From NCBI GenBank assembly GCA_973895155.1, contig OZ316895.1, forward strand, positions 11,222,001 to 11,286,000: a stretch of 64,000 bases of DNA. Direction: 5' to 3'. Below are positions 57,501 to 64,000 of this stretch, one piece after another. Every line of letters starts with the position of its first letter. The first letter of the stretch is position 1. Under the pieces are notes generated by a model. That model was not told where the DNA came from. It made no database searches and was given only the letters and a program-made list of their open reading frames with translations. The DNA is from Marsupella aquatica (taxonomy: Eukaryota > Marchantiophyta). Both the position numbers and the translations under genes were made by a program.

Positions 57501-57809
57501 AGGAAAGCCAAGAAAAGCAGCCAGGGTAAGGTGGAGGTGATAGCCACAGCAGAGCCAGTCCATAATCTTCTATCATGGGAGGATGACTCGCAGGTATGTG
57601 TGGGTACAGGCATTTTGTGATCGGATCATGCTAAATTCCATGGCAAAGTGGTCCCGGATGACCATGTAGTAGTGTTGTTGACTACAGTGATTGTATCTGA
57701 TTGTAATTTGCCATTTCCGAATAGAGACGATGATCCACCTCAGGAAATAATTGCAGATGCAGTAGGATCTCTTGTGCTCTGGCCATCAGAGTGTGTGAGT
57801 CTGCAGTGA
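54550..57809 (+). pseudogene. TNPA/Ptta-TNP1-like second gene of the inner CACTA
   Basis: The first exon starts after TGTGCAG (ATG at 54,555, MGEEGDDMET) and is acidic with DDDYDGAEDGWDEYE; a TAG at 54,891-54,893 closes its frame just before a donor. The large block 54,996-55,894 switches frame around 55,170-55,280, probably because of an internal intron. It has GRGGTP repeats and a clear Ptta/En/Spm-type domain (WDYVGN, YAMRILKQERHRLKRMWID, SLELDQWTRLIKGF, KSELMSNARGKVKHLSQAG). Short exons follow near 56,014-56,152, 56,280-56,531, 57,052-57,112 and 57,208-57,594. The last block contains IADAVGSLVLWPSECV, matching the TNP1-like C-terminus, and ends at TGA 57,807-57,809. The product should bind the AGACT-type subterminal repeats. 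Exon limits are approximate. Confidence 0.68.
56605..56716 (+). repeat. 56-bp tandem duplication spanning a small exon
   Basis: 56,605-56,660 and 56,661-56,716 are identical except for one base (CCC/CCA). Each unit includes a splice acceptor (TTTGAATGCAG) and the exon start encoding GRVEAEKD. Confidence 0.9.
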
Positions 57810-58649
57810 CTGAATGCAAGTGTAGATAGAATCATGTGACATGTGTTACATTTTGACATTGCCTTGGAAAGATCCAAGAAATATCTGTACCAATTTTTCC
57901 ATTTGGTAAAGAGGATGAAGGAGCCGTTGTGTGTGACATTGATATTTCTGAATTTTGTATATATGAAACAAGTGATTGATGTCAAACTATGGCTCTATGG
58001 TGATTGTCTATCATACTTGAATCTGTTTTGTATCATTTCAGTATTAGTGTGTATGGTATAGACAAATGCTTTGTGACCTTCTTTGTAGTCTATGATGTTT
58101 GAATCTGTGAATTCATATTAGTGTACATGGTATAGAAGATGACTTTCTAAAAATTTGTGTGAGGTTCTAATGTTAACATGGTGAATGGTGACCTTATAGA
58201 GTGAGTTCATTCCAAGTACACAATAAAACATGAATGGAATGTGTTATTTGTGCACAAGAGTGAGTTCATTCCAAGTAGTATAGTGGGGTCTTCATCACTC
58301 ATTTCCAGTTGACATAAAAGACTTGTACATACCCCACAAAGTGTCTACTTTAGTCGTTTTATAAACCCACAAAGTATACTTAAAGACTAGCCTCCATAAC
58401 CTTTTGGGAACGACTCACCATCGCAGTCCATAAAAGACTGAAAAAGACTCACCAAACCTACCCACACAAAGACTACAATAGACTGAAAATCCAGTCTATA
58501 AAACGACTTATAAACCAGTTCTATAAAGGACTCAGTTGATTATAGTAACAAAACATACGACTCATAGTCCTATAAAGGACTGGAGTCCTTCCCAGTCGTT
58601 TCCAAGTCCTATACGGTACTGAATAGTTGTTTTATGGGGTCTAAATACC
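57810..58649 (+). other. 3' untranslated and right subterminal region of the inner CACTA
   Basis: No coding sequence is recognised. From about 58,310 the DNA is dense in AAAGACT, AGTCTATAAA and AAGGACT motifs in both orientations, the same class as just inside the left TIR. A short repeat GAGTGAGTTCATTCCAAGTA occurs at about 58,199 and 58,257. Confidence 0.75.
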
Positions 58650-58667
58650 CCCCGGTTTCTACTAGTG
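58650..58667 (-). repeat. Right terminal inverted repeat of the inner CACTA
   Basis: CCCCGGTTTCTACTAGTG, perfect inverse of the left TIR; CTC follows as the target duplication. Confidence 0.95.
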
Positions 58668-60275
58668 CTCATTTCACCAGTCCAGCATTGATATCTTTGA
58701 GTAAACAGATGACTGATAAAAGAGCACGAGTGCAAGATACCAGTCACTTTGGTAGAGGAGGGCATGCTGCAGTAGCAAAGAGAATGGTAAACTGTCTATA
58801 TCATTTTCACTATCAATTCTGTCTTGTTTGTGAATCTTGATGAAAACAGACTCTGAGTTTCTCATTCATTGTGTGTTTGAACAGAAGCAGAAGAGAGGAT
58901 CAAACCCAGGTATATCTGACCTGAAAGAAAACCTTGGTAGTCAGGGCTCATTGCCAAAGGTGACAATGAGCCCATCATTGGCAAGTGCAGAAGGTCAGAC
59001 TGGTAGTTTTTTGGGAGCGCAGGTGAGCCCGTCATTGGCAAGTGGGGAGGGTAAAAGCGCTAGCTTACTGGGGCAAGGATACAGACATGGATCAGCTGTG
59101 AGTATTGCCATTCCAATCTGATTTGTACATCATTTTCCATTTGATAGAGTGTTGTGTCGTTTGTTAGTTTGACAATGAGAATGTTGTGTTGGTTTGTGGT
59201 TCATTTACAGACCCCACATTCAAAAGAAGAGATCACGGCCATTGGGGCTGTCAAATTGGATGTCGATGAGTTGAAAGGCACTGTGAAGGAGTTGACAAAC
59301 ATGATGACTATATGGATGGCACATCACTCCAGTAATGCACAAGTTCCAACATTTGTTCCTAGTCACAGTAAGTTGACTACAGCTACCAAAGAAGGTAGTA
59401 GAAAACGATCTCTTACTTTTTCAGGTGATAATGGAGGTAAAATTCTCTATCATCTATTCACTGTCAATTCAATGTAATTATTGTGGTGTATATATGTCAT
59501 TGTATGTTTATAATGTTCTTGCATGTTCTAGTGTGATTATATGTTGCTGGTGTATACATGTTTGTTTATGCATTTCTCTTGTATGTGTTTTATGACAGCA
59601 TCTTTAGGGGAGCCTCCTATGTCGCAGGGAAGACCAACTGACACAGCTAACAGTACTCTGAAGCAAACTGAATTGGATGTGAACCTTTTGCCATCTAAGT
59701 TGCCCAAAGAAGCCATTTCAGATGCCTTTCAGTTACCAGAGGATAAGTCAACTCAGTTGACACCAGATGTAACCCCAGAATCATCTGAGTTGCCAAAAGA
59801 AACTCCTGTTCCAAGTGAGCATGATGACACTCCATCAACTAGAAAGGGAAAGAAGAAAAGGAAGAAAGGATCTTCAGCAAATGCATCACCTGCACAGAAG
59901 AAACCAATGCAGTCTCCTAACCCCATTGCAAAGGTAAATGTGTGTTTGATTTGAGTGTTCTTCTATCTTTCAATTTCTGTTTATTGCATTTTTAACAAAA
60001 TGTGTTGTTCACAGTTTGCAAGAGGAGATTTGGTGAAGATGAAGAGCATTGTGGACAATTCCATGATAGTGGCAGAAGGTGAGGTGACAGGGCTGCCAGG
60101 AGAAGATAAGTTTCATTGTGCAGATTTTGAAAGCCCTTTCTTGCGAGTGCGTGTGATTGAAGTGTTTGTAGATGTGGCATTGCCATTTGCCAATGCAGGG
60201 GAGAAACAGTCTAAATTATCTGATGTGAAAGGGATGAATGCCCTATGGAACTCTAGATTGCTTAAGAAGCAATAG
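58668..60275 (+). pseudogene. TNPA/TNP1-like second gene of the outer CACTA, 3' part
   Basis: The exon interrupted at 28,978 resumes here in frame (HFTSPALISLSKQM, RARVQDTSHFGRGGHAAVAKRM) and ends at 58,786 with a GT donor. Further exons are 58,885-59,097 (with a SPSLAS motif twice), 59,211-59,436, 59,599-59,933 (Ser/Pro-rich with a KGKKKRKKG basic patch) and 60,015-60,275. The last, ending in TAA or TAG after WNSRLLKKQ, carries a TNP1-like terminal region (FARGDLVKMKSIVDNSMIVAEGEV). No stop or frameshift is seen in this half. It is separated from its 5' half by 29.7 kb of inner CACTA. Confidence 0.75.
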
Positions 60276-61324
60276 AAATAGCACTCTGTCAAGAAACACT
60301 AGACATGATAGAATCAGCTCTATTTTTCTATAAAACATGCAGAGTGATTGGTATGTCAGGTTGTAACAATTGACAATCTAATATTATTGATGCCAATGTA
60401 ATTTTGTTTCATAAATTTGCATTGAGTTCAATAGTTACTGTGAGACTTATGAAGGTATCTTGTATGAATGTCAATTGGATTTGTGATATATATGGAATGT
60501 TTCTTTAAGTTTTCATTCAGCAAATCCATTGAATGGCTTTATAATGTATGATTTTTGAATGACATGAAGTTTTATTTATCATGATCACTTAAATTTGAAT
60601 TTCTCCAAATCATTGAATATTTCACCTAAATGACTGGCTAGAATGACTGATGTAATGGTCATTATCCACTAGTATCTTTGTGACCAATATGACTCAACTC
60701 TGGTCATTAAAGACATAGACTAAATGATTCAAAGAATGACATATACAATGACCGCTCTCATGGTCATTATAAACAAGTCCACTATGACTCATTTTATGTC
60801 ATTCAAGATATGTCATTAATGACTAATGTGTATCTTTATGTGTCTCCTCCTAATTGAACCACGTGTCTTAATATGACTTGTTTATATCGTAGTCATTTTG
60901 GACACGTCCAAAATGACCCAAATATATTGCCAAATGGTGAATCCTCTTTGAACCATGTGTCATTATTTGATTTGTTATATAATGTACGTCATTTTGGACA
61001 AGTCCAAAATGACCAATGTTATTTGCTTTTTTATGGCCACGTGTCATTGTGTGATTGGGTACGACGACCGTCAACGGTCAACGGCAATTGACCGTCGATG
61101 GTGATTTGTGTTGTCATTTTGGACCGTTCAGCATTTATGACCATATCATAAAAACCGTCATTTAGGATAGTATGAAATGACCACATGTTTTTAGCGTCAT
61201 TTGTCCAAAAGGACCGTGACCAAAATGTCCGTTGTGACGCGTCTGGAAAGACAAGAACGATTGCGTCATTGTTTTGTTAAAAAGACCTGATTAATAGTCA
61301 TTGTTTCCGTCATAAAATACATTG
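60276..61324. repeat. Right subterminal region of the outer CACTA with two perfect 26-bp palindromes
   Basis: From about 60,620 the DNA is packed with GTCATT/AATGAC motifs in both orientations, matching the left array. Two perfect palindromes with arms GTCATTTTGGAC and GTCCAAAATGAC and a 2-nt centre lie at 60,892-60,917 and 60,988-61,013. The first 340 bp are AT-rich 3' untranslated sequence with no gene. Confidence 0.85.
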
Positions 61325-61337
61325 TTTTCTACTAGTG
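61325..61337 (-). repeat. Right terminus of the outer CACTA
   Basis: TTTTCTACTAGTG, inverse of a CACTAGTAGAAAA terminus. It is followed by TGA (61,338-61,340), the likely 3-bp target duplication. Beyond it a different gene, in the opposite orientation, is in frame right up to the junction. Confidence 0.88.
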
Positions 61338-63495
61338 TGAGAGGTCTCTTTTGACACCTCCTTCACAACGTCCTTCTTCAATTTTCTGGAACGGCTTCTA
61401 TCAACAATTGGTGCAACACCAAGGCAAGCCTGCTCCATCGCCTCACACCCGGCCTGCACTGCTTCGAGGCTGGGCATTTTTGATTCAGAAATATAAAACT
61501 CTGGGACTAACCCACGATTTATCTTCTGCAAAGCAAGCTTCTCTGTCCCATCAAATGTCAGTGACCAATTCTCTGAATCTAAGTACCATGGACAGTGTAA
61601 AACCTCCCATTCACTCATCTTCCGGAGTGGCTCAACGTCCTCACAAGGGTACATTGAGTAGTCGCCACATTTTTGATTTCCTAAATTGTCAGTCACGTAT
61701 TCGGCCCACTGGGAGAAACACGCAGGGTAACACCACCAGAATGCTCGATTGGCCACCTCCCGGTCAACAAAAAATTGGTATACATATCTTTTTGCCCTTC
61801 TCCAAAATGCAACAATATCTATCTTTTCCCCTACTTTTGGGGCTCAAATGCTCTTGAAAAACCTGGATTTAACTCGTTGCAAAAAGTCCTCAAACTCATC
61901 ACTAATATCAAGAACAAGTGATGCCTTGTTCTTCTCTGAGGCTGAAAGAACTCGAGATTCAGGGACACTTAGAATGATTTCTGAAACAGCTTCGGACAAA
62001 AGAGATCTAGCAATCGACTCTACTTGTTCCCACGTAGCCCACCTGTGCAACCAGAGTTTAGTCTCACTATCTGAGAATTGCCCAAGATGAAAATATTGCT
62101 TCCGTAGCTCGGGCTTGCACTGCGCTTCAAGTAGATTGCAACAAAGCAGTGGGCTGAGAGATGTTACCCCGGTAAAAAGCCTCGCTCAATCAAGACCACA
62201 TGAGACATTGCCTCTCCCTTTATCATCAGTCCTTTGTGCTTCCTTCCGTTCTTTCTCACAATAGTTGTGCATCTCCACACATTTCTGAAAGAAATCCCCG
62301 AATTCGGGATTGAGAAGAGGAGCAATTTTTGGAACTTTAACATTCCAATCAGATAGTTGCTCCTTCATCATTTCTTGTAGAGCAGTGTCCTTCGCAGCTT
62401 TTGACAAAGGTTCTCCAAGATCCTCCTTGAGAGAAAACTTCTTCTGCAAATCTGCAGTCTGGGAAGCTATATTTGCAGCTGATAGAATGTAAATACAAGC
62501 ATCTAGGGTCATATTTTTTGAATACCATGAGGGTTTCTTCACATTTTGCATCTTTTGTTGGAACAACTAGAAATTGTCTGCATCAATCAAATCCTTGTAG
62601 ACCGACAAGTCCGGGTTCAGTATCTTCTGGACACGATCTGCTTCTAGGACCCATGAATTCTCAACGTGGCATTGAGTGAGCCTGCCAATGAACAAAAGTA
62701 TCAAAGATGTTTTGAGTACAAATCAGAGATAAGAAAACCCGAACTGTGAAGTGACAGACAGCATTGAATCAATCAGAACAGATCCGGTGCTCACCGGTTC
62801 AGGGCATGCATTGCAGATTCAATCTACACAAACATGTCTTTCTCCCCTTTGAAAATCTTGGTGACAACACGAGGATGATATTTGATATCATGTGGGTTCT
62901 CGATGGCCAGCAGATTCCACGAGTACAGACGATGATTACCATCAAAAACATGAAACATTTTGTCCTTCAATACAGCAAAGTCTGGATGAGAATCGCACTC
63001 TCTCTCGAAATCTTCGTTCTGCAACGCCCATATCGGATCCCAACCCATTCGAATGGTGTCATTGATGAACTGAACCTCACCATTCTCGTTCGTCATCTGA
63101 ACGTAAAACCTGGGCGCGTCCTCAATGTAACCCTGATCTCGAAACTCATTCTTGAGCGTTTTGATTGCATTGGAATTAGTCTGTAGCGACCTGACAAGCT
63201 GCATGTTTTGCATCCTACATAGTGGAATTCGAGGGGGAACAAGGGGATACCCAAATTCATTTGGCCCAAAGTGGTAGAGGTGATGGTTGATCACCACAGA
63301 GAACGGTTCTGACTTAGAAGACTCCATCGGTGGTGGCAAAATATCCATTGGATCAACAAGTTTCCTTCGACGAGGTGTCTTCAAACCCGAAGCTAGTGCC
63401 TTGTTGGTAGTCAAAGACCTTGTCTCTCGACGTTGAGAAGCTGCAGGCTGTGAAGCTTGAGAAGAGATAGACTCTGGTGATGCAAAATTTGCCAT
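61338..63495 (-). pseudogene. Second ParB-type family member, degraded and cut by the outer CACTA
   Basis: Homologous over its length to the first two exons of the gene at 37,206-40,930. Exon 1 is 63,495-62,795 (ATG, Ser-rich start, IPLCRMQNMQLVRSL, VFDGNHRLYSW). The intron 62,794-62,682 is at the same position and phase. Exon 2 runs from 62,681 to the CACTA junction (APLLNPEFGDFFQKC, LHCPWYLDSENW, VDRSRSRK). Stops: TAG at 62,824-62,826, another TAG in exon 2 near 62,568, TGA near 62,186 at an Arg of the other copy, and TGA near 61,844 at a Trp. The methyltransferase-like part would lie on the other side of the outer CACTA, outside the window. No palindromes of the TAGCGCC type occur here. 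Confidence 0.75.
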
Positions 63496-64000
63496 CGGCT
63501 GATAAAGAAAATGGAAGGTGTAATGCTGTACATTAGTTAGAAATGATGGAAATTTTATAAATTTTAAACTTTTTCTAACTCAAGGTACAATCTAGTTACC
63601 TTTTGTAGCAATTTAGATCAACCGAACACTTTACCTAATGTTATGCTTCATCGGAGGCTATTGCCTATATTGGACAAGGATCGTCAATATAAATCCTTGC
63701 TCTTTACATGCTACCAAGAAAGAAGACTGGACATCATTGGAGAAGCAATGCAGACTAGAAGATTCAAGAACCGGACTCCAAAACATTTTTTCAACAAGAA
63801 TGAGCTCTATATACAATTATCACAATCAGCCGATCTCTGCTATTTTAGTTAAATAACTATCATGGTCAGAAAAGTCTCATACTTTTTCAGGAGGTAGTAG
63901 TTGCGTAGTAGAATCATCCTTGCAAGTTTCATCTCAAACCGACATGTGGTTTGAAAGTTAGAATTAATTTAGTTTTGCTGTTTTTCGCATAGCCGCGACT
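63496..64000. other. Upstream flank of the ParB-type pseudogene; nothing recognised
   Basis: AT-rich DNA upstream of the pseudogene's start. Short ORFs in it resemble nothing known. No palindromes and no second divergent gene are seen within the 505 bp available. Confidence 0.5.

Larger units (their letters stand above)
28979..58667 (+). mobile_element. Inner CACTA transposon, complete, 29.7 kb, TSD CTC
   Basis: The left end CACTAGTAGAAACCGGGG (28,979-28,996) and right end CCCCGGTTTCTACTAGTG (58,650-58,667) are perfect 18-bp inverted repeats; with a small gap the match extends into TTTAGACC. The flanks are CTC at 28,976-28,978 and 58,668-58,670, the 3-bp duplication typical of CACTA. Removing it with one CTC restores an open Ptta-type exon (KKWAALVS followed by HFTSPALISLSKQM). 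It contains subterminal AGACT-type repeats, the ParB-methyltransferase/MULE module, a TNP2 gene split by a 9.9-kb Ty3/gypsy element, and a TNPA/TNP1-like gene. Without the retroelement it is about 19.7 kb. Confidence 0.95.
1..61337 (+). mobile_element. Outer CACTA (En/Spm) transposon, left end outside the window
   Basis: The right end is TTTTCTACTAGTG at 61,325-61,337, the inverse of a CACTAGTAGAAAA terminus, followed by TGA as the probable 3-bp target duplication. Inside, in order on the plus strand, are a subterminal array rich in GTCATT motifs, a PHD-finger gene, a TNP2 transposase gene and a many-exon TNPA/TNP1-like gene, then a second GTCATT-rich subterminal region. The left TIR is not seen; it should lie beyond position 1 because solo LTR A runs off the window inside the left subterminal array. 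Removing the solo LTRs and the inner CACTA (each with one copy of its target duplication) leaves about 17-18 kb visible, a normal size for a plant CACTA. The element sits in a ParB-type gene read on the minus strand (61,338-63,495). Confidence 0.88.

Noticed and set aside
3979-62826. Alternative genetic code reading TAG or TGA as sense
   Set aside because: TAG, TGA and TAA also end complete frames here, and sister copies have CAG or CGA at the same codons, so mutation is simpler.

Overview
The window looks like nuclear DNA of a streptophyte plant or charophyte-like alga. It holds CACTA (En/Spm) elements with TNP2 and Ptta/TNP1-type genes, a Ty3/gypsy retrotransposon, a MULE-like transposase and spliced genes with GT-AG introns. 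Nonsense changes are mostly C-to-T at CAG and CGA codons, as expected of cytosine-methylated plant DNA. The species cannot be fixed from the sequence. I find no ordinary single-copy host gene: almost the whole window is mobile DNA nested to four levels.

Layout. An outer CACTA element starts left of the window and ends at 61,337 in a TTTTCTACTAGTG terminus. It holds a left subterminal array of eight ~578-bp units (4.5-9.3 kb), a G-rich 5' region, a captured EDM2-like PHD-finger gene (12.7-13.4 kb), a TNP2 transposase gene (13,980-22,497) and a many-exon TNPA/TNP1-like gene (22,592-60,275). Three 4.6-4.7-kb solo LTRs sit in it: A (window start to 4,492, in the subterminal array), B (16,805-21,440, in a TNP2 exon, TSD AGGAG) and C (24,189-28,872, in a TNPA-like exon, TSD GAGCG). 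Each LTR itself encodes a ~1,215-codon protein. The same TNPA-like exon is interrupted again by a complete second CACTA element (28,979-58,667; 18-bp perfect TIRs, TSD CTC). That inner element carries its own TNP2 and TNPA-like genes. Its TNP2 is split by a full-length, very young Ty3/gypsy element (44,302-54,237; 1,856-bp LTRs, TSD ACCAT).

The most interesting segment is 31.7-40.9 kb inside the inner CACTA. It is a divergent gene pair: a MULE-like transposase with a SWIM finger (minus strand), and a four-exon protein joining a ParB/Srx-like domain to a DNA-methyltransferase-like fold (plus strand). At least fifteen copies of a 15-bp palindrome, consensus TAGCGCCNGGCGCTA, lie between and inside these genes, always in introns or intergenic DNA and nowhere else in the window. 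The module replaces the PHD gene and the 5' end of TNP2 that the outer element has at the equivalent place. A second, degraded member of the ParB-type family (61,338-63,495, minus strand) is the DNA into which the outer CACTA inserted, so the family is multicopy.

Order of events inferred from nesting: ParB-type gene copy, then outer CACTA, then LTR insertions and inner CACTA, then the full-length Ty3 element. Most genes carry one or a few stops or frameshifts but are otherwise collinear, so these are recent relics rather than ancient debris.
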